From: a bacterium
GTDB lineage: Archaea > JAADDD01
DNA length: 64,000 bases
Reading direction: 5' to 3'
Assembly: GCA_013154095.1 (NCBI GenBank)
Contig: JAADDD010000001.1
Coordinates: 66,070-130,069 of the forward strand
Under the pieces are notes generated by a model. It did no database searches. It was not told where the DNA came from and saw nothing but the letters and a program-made list of their open reading frames with translations. The position numbers and the translations under genes are program-made. Below are positions 56,632 to 64,000 of this stretch, in pieces (the stretch's first letter is position 1; each line of letters begins with the position of its first letter).

Positions 56632-57414
56632 ATGCCTTACCAGCCGCTCGAAGCCCACATAGAAGGAGCCCTAAAGATACTGGACAGGCTGCGCGGCAAG
56701 AAGCCGCTCAGGTACCTGGAAGCTCTTACAGGAGAGCAGAACGTAGAGGAGTGGTGCGCGCTCGCAGTAATCTTCCACGACGCTGGCAAGGCATTATACC
56801 GAGGCTATTCTTTCCCTGGCCACGAGTACCTCTCTACTTTGCTGCTAGATAAATATCTTTGGCAGCTTTCAGTTGAGCGCTCGCGGCAAGGTGGCCCATT
56901 GCTGAACTCTGTACTGCAAGAAGCAGTAATCTTTGCTGTACTTTTCCACCACCATGCAATGGATCCAGAAAGACGCTCTAGGCAGCTCTTAAAGGCAGTA
57001 GTTTCGGACACAAGCACAGTAGCTCTGCGTTCTAGCGCCTTGCGGCAGCTTCTAGAGAAGTTCTTGCAGCAGTACTGTCCTGTGCTCTACAATGAAAAAG
57101 CACTGACCACTGCCATTGAATATAAATATTTGCAAAACTTGCTGCAGAACCGCGAGTTGCTGAAAACACAGTGCAAAAACACAGCAAAGCAGCGGGCACA
57201 AGACTGGATAAAGCGCGGCAACAATGAAGCCAAAATTTACCATGTCATGCTGCAGATTCTCTTAGTCTGCGACAACCTCTCTGTCTGGTACGGGCTGCAG
57301 CCATGCGAGCAGAGCAAAAGTGTGCTGATAGCCAGGAAAGTAAAAAGCAAGCAGCAAAAAACAAGGTTCCAGCAAGTACTAGATCAATGGCTAGAAATAT
57401 ATTCTAGCCTCTAG
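56632..57414 (+). CDS. cas3'': Cas3'' HD nuclease
   Basis: About 260 residues. HD-domain metal ligands are seen in [25 protein letters not shown] and LFHHHAMD. It cuts single-stranded DNA exposed by Cas3'. ATG 56632 lies 4 bp after the cas3' stop. The stop shares CTAG with the convergent cas2 gene. Confidence 0.9.
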   Translation: MPYQPLEAHIEGALKILDRLRGKKPLRYLEALTGEQNVEEWCALAVIFHDAGKALYRGYSFPGHEYLSTLLLDKYLWQLSVERSRQGGPLLNSVLQEAVIFAVLFHHHAMDPERRSRQLLKAVVSDTSTVALRSSALRQLLEKFLQQYCPVLYNEKALTTAIEYKYLQNLLQNRELLKTQCKNTAKQRAQDWIKRGNNEAKIYHVMLQILLVCDNLSVWYGLQPCEQSKSVLIARKVKSKQQKTRFQQVLDQWLEIYSSL

Positions 57415-57704
57415 AACAGTTTTTGCTGTCCCTCATCTCCTAGAATTTCTGTGCTTATTCCCTTGTATGTTATTCTTCTGTGCAGCTTCAGGTCGCGCTC
57501 GCAGATAACAAACACGTCTATTCTGTCGTTTTTAGAGGAAATGAAGCAGCGCAGAATTTCTGGCAGCAGCTCGCGCTCTTGCGGGTTAAGGTCACCGACA
57601 AACGCTGAGCGCTGGATGCGCTCCATGCCTAGATCTTTCAGCCTTTCTGCTAGCTTGTTCCTTTTATCGTCGTCGCTGATGTCGTAGACAACAAGCGTGA
57701 GCAT
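57411..57704 (-). CDS. cas2: Cas2
   Basis: A 97-residue ferredoxin-fold protein. [26 protein letters not shown] is the family start with the active-site-type Asp; QRSAFVGDL follows. With Cas1 it forms the integrase that inserts spacers. It is the last gene of the adaptation operon, 3 bp after cas1. Confidence 0.95.
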   Translation of the reverse strand: MLTLVVYDISDDDKRNKLAERLKDLGMERIQRSAFVGDLNPQERELLPEILRCFISSKNDRIDVFVICERDLKLHRRITYKGISTEILGDEGQQKLF

Positions 57705-57707
57705 AAC

Positions 57708-58703
57708 CTACCACACAAGTCTTGGCGTGTATATCCTGCCTTTACCTTGCAGGAAAGAAACCACTGACTCAATCTCCAGAAACAGCGCATGCCTTAGACT
57801 AACTTTCCTTCGACCATACTGCACCCTGTAGTCCAGCAAGCACTGCACAAAGTATTTCTTGAACTGAGCAACTTCCTCGTACTTGCGCTTCTCTGGCAGC
57901 TCTCCGTGCAGCTGTCGCTGCAGCATAAAGGAAAGCACGAACCTGTCAACGAACGGTCGCAGCGGTTCCATTAAATCGTAAACAAGACTCAGTCTTCCTG
58001 GTCTTTCTACGTGCAGGAAACCCTCGAATGCATCAAGGCTGAAATGGTCCACGAAATTCCATGTCCAGAGGGCTAGTAGGTTATACCCAACATTTAGCAG
58101 CAAGTTAAACATATCCTTGCCTTCCTGGTCTCTCCCAGTAAATCCAAGTAAGCCCCCGTAGAGCTTAGCAAGAAAAGAAAAGTACTCGTTGGCTGCTAGT
58201 CCTTCGATGTTAAGGATTTCTTGCCGCACCTTTTCTATGCCTTCTGGACAACTTATAGTTAGTAATCTATCAATTAAAGCAAGAATTTTATGGATAATTT
58301 CATGAACTTCTGCGCTTCCATAAATTCTTTTTGATTTAGCGTAGTATTTGATGTTTGTTAGCTGGTTCTCAATTTTTGCCTTTATTAGTTCCTTTACCAG
58401 CTCAACGCTCCTGTAGTTCTTGAGCGCTTCATACTGTAGCTTTCTGTTTGCAGGAGTACCTCCAACCCGAGCTCCTTGTATCTTTGCTACTGGTCTGCCA
58501 AGATAACCTGCTAGCAGCACAGTAATGCCATTATCGGCCAGCTCTTTTAGCAGCTCAGAAGTTAGGCTGAGCCGCGTGAGCACCAGCACTGTTCTCAGCT
58601 TCTTCAGTGCTACTTCTTTCTTGTATCCGGCTTTCTTGTTCACTACTACCAAGCGCTTGTGCTTCTTGTACACGTGGCAGCCAAAGTCGTCCAGAATCAG
58701 CAC
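57708..58703 (-). CDS. cas1: Cas1 integrase
   Basis: A 331-residue protein with the Cas1 N-terminal beta domain and helical catalytic domain. The metal ligands lie in NIEGLAANEYF (Glu), GFLHVERPGRLSL (His) and YDLMEPLRPFVDRF (Asp/Glu). It catalyses spacer insertion at the leader-repeat junction. The unusual duplication at the first repeats of the array would be a product of this enzyme. Confidence 0.96.
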   Translation of the reverse strand: MLILDDFGCHVYKKHKRLVVVNKKAGYKKEVALKKLRTVLVLTRLSLTSELLKELADNGITVLLAGYLGRPVAKIQGARVGGTPANRKLQYEALKNYRSVELVKELIKAKIENQLTNIKYYAKSKRIYGSAEVHEIIHKILALIDRLLTISCPEGIEKVRQEILNIEGLAANEYFSFLAKLYGGLLGFTGRDQEGKDMFNLLLNVGYNLLALWTWNFVDHFSLDAFEGFLHVERPGRLSLVYDLMEPLRPFVDRFVLSFMLQRQLHGELPEKRKYEEVAQFKKYFVQCLLDYRVQYGRRKVSLRHALFLEIESVVSFLQGKGRIYTPRLVW

Positions 58704-58704
58704 A

Positions 58705-59286
58705 TTACCTATCAGCTCGATGCTTCCACCAGGGACAGTAGTTCTGGAAATCGCAGCTGTGGCAGTGCGCAGAATTTGGCCATGGCTCTAGCTTGCCGTC
58801 AATAATTTTGCGCATTAGCGCAAGAATGTTTTCTGTTTTCTTGCGCAGTTCAGGACTAAAATGGAACCTGTAAAGTTTGTTAGTCCTAGTTAAAAATAGT
58901 AGCAACTCTTTTACTGGATAGTATCCATTATCTTCTAGCAGCAATGCATAGCTAGCCAAGGAATATACTTGTTCAGCTCTTAGCCGTTTGCTGTATTTAA
59001 TTTCCAGCACTGCATAGTAGCTGAACTTCTTGTGCCTTAGAACCATATCAGGAATGCCTCTTAGTCCATACTTCTCGCTTGCTAGCAGCTGCTTAGAAGA
59101 AAAAACGTTCTCGAATTCTTTCTCTACTTTTGCAAGAATCTCTTCTCTTCTTGCGTGTTCTGCGAGCTTTCCTAATCTGTCCCAGTTACTTTTCGTGTAT
59201 CCTATATTATTTACATAAGAATAGTAAAATCGATAAGGGCAAAAGATAAAATTTTTCACGTCTGTTGGTCTTAAATAATACTTCAT
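58705..59286 (-). CDS. cas4: Cas4 exonuclease
   Basis: A 193-residue RecB-family protein. FCPYRFYYSYVN holds the first cluster Cys, GIPDMVL and LEIKYSK are the nuclease motifs, and CHSCDFQNYC the remaining three cysteines for a 4Fe-4S cluster. It trims prespacers and selects PAM orientation. 1 bp upstream of cas1 and overlapping the 112-residue gene by 4 bp. Confidence 0.94.
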   Translation of the reverse strand: MKYYLRPTDVKNFIFCPYRFYYSYVNNIGYTKSNWDRLGKLAEHARREEILAKVEKEFENVFSSKQLLASEKYGLRGIPDMVLRHKKFSYYAVLEIKYSKRLRAEQVYSLASYALLLEDNGYYPVKELLLFLTRTNKLYRFHFSPELRKKTENILALMRKIIDGKLEPWPNSAHCHSCDFQNYCPWWKHRADR

Positions 59287-59621
59287 TCTTGCACTACCAC
59301 TGCTCGCTTAAAGAACTGCTGCACTGCTAGCTTGATCCTCTTAAGGGTTTCTCTGTAAAGTTCATCGACTTTTGCAATGTAAGAATTCTCTGCAACCTTG
59401 ACTAATTTATGGAACAGCTCTTTTTCTTTTATCCTTATTTTTCCATCTTTTAGTTCAATGATTCCTAGCCTAGCCAACAATTCAAGCTTGCTGCGCCAAC
59501 CACCTACAGCAACCCTATACTGCACAAACAGGTACTCCAGAAATGCTTCCAGCTCCTTGCTGTCTAGCACTTCTTTTCCTCCAAGACAGCACAGCCCAAG
59601 TATATATTCAATATAATTCAT
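59283..59621 (-). CDS. Small protein coupled to cas4, unknown
   Basis: A 112-residue protein, helical, with a possible winged-helix part (WRSKLELLARLGIIELKDGKIRI, where two short strands follow a helix). No known Cas family is recognised. It overlaps cas4 by 4 bp (ATGA) and is preceded by its own TATA-like ATTTTAAAC about 26 nt upstream, so it may open the cas4-cas1-cas2 unit. It could be a DNA-binding adaptation factor or regulator; this is inference from position and shape. Confidence 0.6.
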   Translation of the reverse strand: MNYIEYILGLCCLGGKEVLDSKELEAFLEYLFVQYRVAVGGWRSKLELLARLGIIELKDGKIRIKEKELFHKLVKVAENSYIAKVDELYRETLKRIKLAVQQFFKRAVVVQE

Positions 59622-59652
59622 TTATTATATATGTAATTAGTAGTGTTTAAAA

Positions 59653-60579
59653 TTAATGCGCGGCACACTGCTCTCGCAGCAAGCAATTACTAGGACAGCG
59701 GGAAGGAGGCGGAGGCAGCTCTCGGTCGTGCAGCAGCTTGAGCAGCTCATCGCGAACGCTCACTACCTCTGCACGGAGATTCTCGTCGACGGCAAAAATG
59801 TCCTTTTCTGCAGTAAATTTTTCTCCGTTAATGTTCACGTAGACTATTACTCCAACGTTTATCGGCACAAAGTAGTTTGCCTCGATGCAGAGCGCGTAGG
59901 CTGCTACCTGTAACCTGTGCCGCTTGGTTGGTCTGCCCAGTTTCACCTCAAAAACAATGTTTCCGTAAGAGCCAAGTGCGTCAACGCGCAGCAGCCGAGA
60001 AAATCCTAGCAGGCTGCCGTCTACAACTATTTCAGTATTTACTGGTACTGCCCTGAAGACTAAAGTTTCAAGTGTTGCAGTTGGATAGTTTACCTTTATT
60101 TCTTCTACTTTAGCGTTTATTCTTGCTATTTCATACAATAAAATGTTTCTTCCAAGCGAATGTAGCTGTTCTTGGTTGAGTTTTGCTTGTTCAATGAAAG
60201 TTTTCAGTTCCTGAATGCTCGCAGAAATAATGCTATTTACTTGCTGCCGCAGCCTCGAGTAAAGGTTATCTGCTCCATTGTACAGTTCTCGCTTTGCCGT
60301 GCCGAAAATTTTCTGGAGCAGCTTGTGCACAAAGAAACCCAGTACTTGCTGCTGCGTTGTCGGCAGCTTCACGCCATAAACTCTTCGCAGCACAACGTCC
60401 CGGTAGACTGGGCAAGGACTAGCCAGTTCCCACGCAGAAATGTAAATATTAGAAAATGGAGGAGAAAGGTCTGGCTTGTCCCAGTTCCATCCCCTGAACT
60501 GCTCATCTATCTGGAAAGTGTAGCTCTCCTGGATCAGTTTTCTCAGCTTCATGAACTCTACTTCAGAAAAGTAATACAT
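59653..60579 (-). CDS. csa1: Csa1 (Cas4-related, I-A)
   Basis: A 308-residue protein. RGWNWDKPDLSPPFSNIYIS, then SPCPVYRDVVLRRVYG and the late FEVKLGRPTKRHRLQVAAYAL (RecB-like nuclease motifs) with CPSNCLLREQC (cluster cysteines) are typical of Csa1. It works with Cas4, Cas1 and Cas2 in spacer acquisition in I-A systems. Starts 3 bp after cas6. Confidence 0.9.
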   Translation of the reverse strand: MYYFSEVEFMKLRKLIQESYTFQIDEQFRGWNWDKPDLSPPFSNIYISAWELASPCPVYRDVVLRRVYGVKLPTTQQQVLGFFVHKLLQKIFGTAKRELYNGADNLYSRLRQQVNSIISASIQELKTFIEQAKLNQEQLHSLGRNILLYEIARINAKVEEIKVNYPTATLETLVFRAVPVNTEIVVDGSLLGFSRLLRVDALGSYGNIVFEVKLGRPTKRHRLQVAAYALCIEANYFVPINVGVIVYVNINGEKFTAEKDIFAVDENLRAEVVSVRDELLKLLHDRELPPPPSRCPSNCLLREQCAAH

Positions 60580-60582
60580 TCT

Positions 60583-61584
60583 TCACGCCGGCACAATCCT
60601 GTACCAGCCGTGGCCGTACGTTGTGCGCTTGCCCACGTTGCTAAGTAAGCAGAAATTTAGCACTTTTCTGCAGTCTTTTGGCAGCGCAGAACTGCTCCTA
60701 AAAATGTAGCGGCCAACAAAGTACAGCTCTTTTCTTGGCTTGCCGTGCTTGGTATAAGTAATTTTAACTATTTTTTCTCTTTCTTTTTTTACAAGTTCAA
60801 CCTCATTTAAGGCAAATTTTTTGAGTGCCTTGTAGTTAAGCATTTCTTGACCGCAACAATAAGCACGTACTATATTACTATATTTACGCATGGCAAAGCC
60901 AAAAATGTCGTAGAACTTTTGCGGCAGCGTGAACTTTCCTTGCTGCACAATTCTTGCAGGACTAATAAATTCAAGAGCAAACTGCTTATTTATTCTTTTG
61001 CCTAAGTCCTGCAAATAAATAAAGCACTCGCTGCTTGGCCACGAAAACTGCTGTCCATCTTCTAACAGCACGTACTTTGTTCGCCTAAAAGGCTGCACTG
61101 CGCAGAGCTGTTCTACCTCAAACCTTCCTCTGCAATTTTTTCTGCCTAGTCCAAGTTTACCAAGCTCCTGCACAGCAGTAACTATTCTATCGGAGAAAGT
61201 TATTGCAGTGCCAAATAATACTATGCCAAAAGTCAGCGTATCATCCTTTCTAAATTCTTCTTTCCTTGTTAGTGGAGGCTTGAGCGCGTATGGGTTAGGA
61301 AAGTATCGGTACTTTGAGAGAAACCCAGGAGGTCGACGCTGGGCGTTCTTGTAAAGGTAACCAAAAGCGCAGATTGAATTAAACTGGCAAGAATAGCAGT
61401 CGTTGCATGCTTTATTACGACAAGACAGCTTTCTTAGAACATAGCCAATCGAACCACGAACAATGTTTCCTTTCCATTTTGGCAAAACAGCGTTTTCTAA
61501 AAACCGTATTTTAAATTCTAACCATAGTGCAATTTTCGCGTTGGCGCAATTTATTACATTTTTTCCTAAAAACAGTGCCTGCAA
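60583..61584 (-). CDS. cas6: Cas6 crRNA endoribonuclease, TTG start
   Basis: A 333-residue RAMP protein of the COG5551 type with a cysteine-rich insert (CRNKACNDCYSCQFNSIC) and the C-terminal glycine-rich loop LSNVGKRTTYGHGWYRI. It cleaves repeats to leave the 8-nt 5' handle ATTGAAAG. No ATG or GTG lies at the start; TTG 61584 is 29 nt downstream of a TTTTATA box, which suggests a leaderless mRNA. Confidence 0.92.
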   Translation of the reverse strand: MQALFLGKNVINCANAKIALWLEFKIRFLENAVLPKWKGNIVRGSIGYVLRKLSCRNKACNDCYSCQFNSICAFGYLYKNAQRRPPGFLSKYRYFPNPYALKPPLTRKEEFRKDDTLTFGIVLFGTAITFSDRIVTAVQELGKLGLGRKNCRGRFEVEQLCAVQPFRRTKYVLLEDGQQFSWPSSECFIYLQDLGKRINKQFALEFISPARIVQQGKFTLPQKFYDIFGFAMRKYSNIVRAYCCGQEMLNYKALKKFALNEVELVKKEREKIVKITYTKHGKPRKELYFVGRYIFRSSSALPKDCRKVLNFCLLSNVGKRTTYGHGWYRIVPA

Positions 61585-61821
61585 TACATAATACTTTTTG
61601 CTTGATTGATATAAAACTAGCGGAAACCTGTTCCCGAACGACTTTATATATCCTGCTTTGTTTGCAGAAGAACCTAAACTTCTATTTAAAGTTTGTGTTT
61701 TTAGTAAAAGAAAGTAAAGTTTTTGTGAATGTTGGCAAGAAAGAGAAAGGTGTTAGAGGAAGATTGTGCAAAGAAGGGCTAATATGTACGGATTGCCGAA
61801 GAATGTTCGATATTATGTAGA
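61585..61821 (+). promoter_or_regulatory. CRISPR leader and array promoter; divergent cas6 promoter
   Basis: A 237-bp A/T-rich stretch without a gene. Plus-strand TATA-like boxes are CTTTATATATCC (61642-61653) and CTATTTAAAG (61682-61691), either of which could start the array transcript. The minus-strand TTTTATA followed by TATCAATCAA (61616-61602) is the cas6 promoter. The last 170 bp before the first repeat are purine-rich, as in many leaders. The repeat ends ATTGAAAG, so transcription runs from here into the array. Confidence 0.7.
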
Positions 61822-64000
61822 GTTTAATGTAAAAAGAATTGAAAGTATAGCATTAGACCGGCTTAACATCGCCGGGGTCCATGCTCTTGTAGCGCACCTG
61901 TTTAATGTAAAAAGAATTGAAAGTATAGCATTAGACCCTGCGCTAGATCCGCATTTCGTGCGCGTTTAATGTAAAAAGAATTGAAAGCGATTACTAGTTT
62001 CAATTTGCCCAACTGAGCCAATTTTATAAAGTTTAATGTAAAAAGAATTGAAAGCTAACTTGCTCTAAGAAATTTCTATCTTTTGCTGTTATTGTTAGTT
62101 TAATGTAAAAAGAATTGAAAGATTGGTATCAATTCTGGTTCTATCTCATACAATATTAATAGTTTAATGTAAAAAGAATTGAAAGAGAAAAAAGATCTTG
62201 ATTTTGTTGAAGTAGTTGCTGGCACGTTTAATGTAAAAAGAATTGAAAGCACCTATCGCTCCGGACACGCCGCGAAATTATCAGTACTTCGTTTAATGTA
62301 AAAAGAATTGAAAGGACGCGCAGGCAAAGTTGCTGTACGTCGCGCTAACGCGCAGTTTAATGTAAAAAGAATTGAAAGGAGGAGAAGTAACACCCGGAAT
62401 TTATTCCACACCGCCAAGTTTAATGTAAAAAGAATTGAAAGGAATGCGCCGATGAAGAGGATTGCACCAACGTAGTGTTTAGTTTAATGTAAAAAGAATT
62501 GAAAGAAAGGCGAGGAGATGGTTGCTGGGCGGCGGTGGAAATTTATGTTTAATGTAAAAAGAATTGAAAGACAAAAAATTCGGTGATAGAGATGCAGGAG
62601 CTGCTTTCGTTAGTTTAATGTAAAAAGAATTGAAAGCTCGAAAAGTGGGAGCAAGAAATTCTCCGTAGATTTGACTGTTTAATGTAAAAAGAATTGAAAG
62701 ACCGATGAAACATGCATGCAAAGCGCTCCGTTCGAGAGATAGGTTTAATGTAAAAAGAATTGAAAGAGCGCTGCCTGCTTCGTCGCGAAGAAAGGTGCGC
62801 AGATAGAGTTTAATGTAAAAAGAATTGAAAGGGGGGTCAGACGGTTTCGTAAGCTTCGTAAAACGCGTGTTTAATGTAAAAAGAATTGAAAGTCGCCAAC
62901 TCAAATATGTTCTGCGGCACGCGGCGCACTGCTGGTTTAATGTAAAAAGAATTGAAAGTCTCATTATTTCTTTCTATCTCACACTTCCAGTACTCCTTGT
63001 TTAATGTAAAAAGAATTGAAAGTATTTTGGTAATTTGTTTTTACTAATAAACAATTTATAAGGTTTAATGTAAAAAGAATTGAAAGGATCTATACAATAT
63101 ATCATATACCATATTAATGATAATTCAGTTTAATGTAAAAAGAATTGAAAGCATTGCAAAAGAAGGAAAGACTGTCATCGAAATGTTTTCTAGAGTTTAA
63201 TGTAAAAAGAATTGAAAGATGCATTCTTTCTCATTTAGGTTAATGTAAAAAGAACTGAAGTTTAATGTAAAAAGAATTGAAAGAGCAAGTAAAACACCGC
63301 AAAGCCGAGGAAGAACCAAGCAAGGTTTAATGTAAAAAGAATTGAAAGCTTGGCCACGGATTTTTTAATGCAATGATATAATATCTATCAAGTTTAATGT
63401 AAAAAGAATTGAAAGTTTTGGAGTAGAGCAGAGTACTTAGGTTCAGGAGAGACAGGTTTAATGTAAAAAGAATTGAAAGATAATCGTTTCATTGTATTTC
63501 CATATATAACATCGTATTACAGTTTAATGTAAAAAGAATTGAAAGTGAGGAAATTCTGTTGCCAAAAAGAATCGCTATTAACGTTCGTTTAATGTAAAAA
63601 GAATTGAAAGTTTCCTGCTTCTAGACACCACTCATCTCTCATCGTACCTTGTTTAATGTAAAAAGAATTGAAAGATCGCAGTGCTTCATCGCGAGTCAGC
63701 ACATGCAGCACATAGTTTAATGTAAAAAGAATTGAAAGGGTTTGCTGTGATACGCTGGCCGCGCAGCGAAAAAGTCGCGAGTTTAATGTAAAAAGAATTG
63801 AAAGCTTCTTTTTACATTAATGATGAAGTCAATGTAATCTGACCGTTTAATGTAAAAAGAATTGAAAGGAAATTCTTCAATATGTATGATTTTCCTTGAC
63901 CGGGGTTAGTTTAATGTAAAAAGAATTGAAAGACTACTACGCCAGCTATCCTATCATTATTATTCAAGAATAGTTTAATGTAAAAAGAATTGAAAGAGCA
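61822..64000 (+). CRISPR. CRISPR array, type I-A, open at window end
   Basis: 34 identical 24-bp repeats, GTTTAATGTAAA...GAATTGAAAG, plus one degenerate copy (63239-63259). First repeat 61822-61845, last 63973-63996; the array continues beyond the window. Ordinary spacers are 37-43 bp, mostly 40. Exceptions: the first spacer is 54 bp and shares its first 14 bp with spacer 2; a 20-bp spacer precedes the degenerate repeat. Repeats show no strong hairpin, which is normal for I-A. Low-coverage open frames on either strand are artefacts of the repeats. Confidence 0.99.

Noticed and set aside
61766..62964. Open frames in the CRISPR array (plus-strand 67 codons, minus-strand 161 codons)
   Set aside because: They are translations of the repeat unit and change with each spacer.

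Overview
The window comes from a small, gene-dense archaeal chromosome, most likely a hyperthermophilic DPANN archaeon related to Nanoarchaeota. Evidence: archaeal translation, SRP, Topo VI, Cdc48, Kae1 and archease genes; a very GC-rich 23S rRNA set among less GC-rich coding DNA; a 23S gene with no 16S, 5S or tRNA beside it; C/D box sRNAs; leaderless-looking promoters; a type I-A CRISPR system; and an alanyl-tRNA synthetase that stops after its N-terminal half, as the split enzyme of Nanoarchaeum equitans does. An RNase P RNA is present, unlike the published N. equitans genome, so this is a different lineage.

Layout. 1-100: probable 3' end of SRP RNA. 140-7.3 kb: Get3/ArsA ATPase, ftsZ, secE (too short for ordinary gene calling), spt5, ribosomal proteins L11 (C-terminal half only), L1, L10 and L12, then split alaS. 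7.3-9.6 kb: ferredoxin, recombinase-like protein, DUF357 protein, NDP kinase. 9.6-14.2 kb (minus strand): an RNA-processing cluster led by a C/D sRNA, with DHH phosphoesterase, tRNA-splicing endonuclease, an AIM24-type protein and archease. 14.2-20.3 kb: glyS, 23S rRNA inside a processing stem with a bulge-helix-bulge, RNase P RNA, and a radical SAM gene whose 5' end overlaps the RNase P RNA. 20.4-23.1 kb: both Topo VI subunits. 23.1-27.6 kb: large helical proteins of unknown function. 27.7-32.4 kb: Cdc48, phosphoesterase, a C/D sRNA, proS. 32.4-38.5 kb: arginine decarboxylase overlapping tRNA-Leu, a surface protein, kae1, pheT, pheS. 38.6-50.6 kb: a 1322-residue repeat-bearing surface protein, unknown helical proteins, initiator tRNA-Met, C/D sRNAs, CPBP protease, cysS, a CYTH-type protein and a tandem ThyX-like protein.

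50.6-64.0 kb is a complete I-A CRISPR-Cas locus: csa3 diverging from csa5-cas7-cas5-cas8a-cas3'-cas3'', then cas6-csa1-hypothetical-cas4-cas1-cas2 on the opposite strand, a leader, and an array running off the window end (34 intact 24-bp repeats plus one degenerate copy). The leader-proximal end of the array preserves what looks like a misplaced spacer integration that duplicated 38 bp instead of 24.

The RNA-based parts fit together. Guides of four C/D sRNAs in the window are complementary to 23S segments in the same window, some to adjacent sites. The splicing endonuclease gene lies close to the 23S gene whose precursor carries its substrate motif. RNase P RNA appears to be cotranscribed with 23S.
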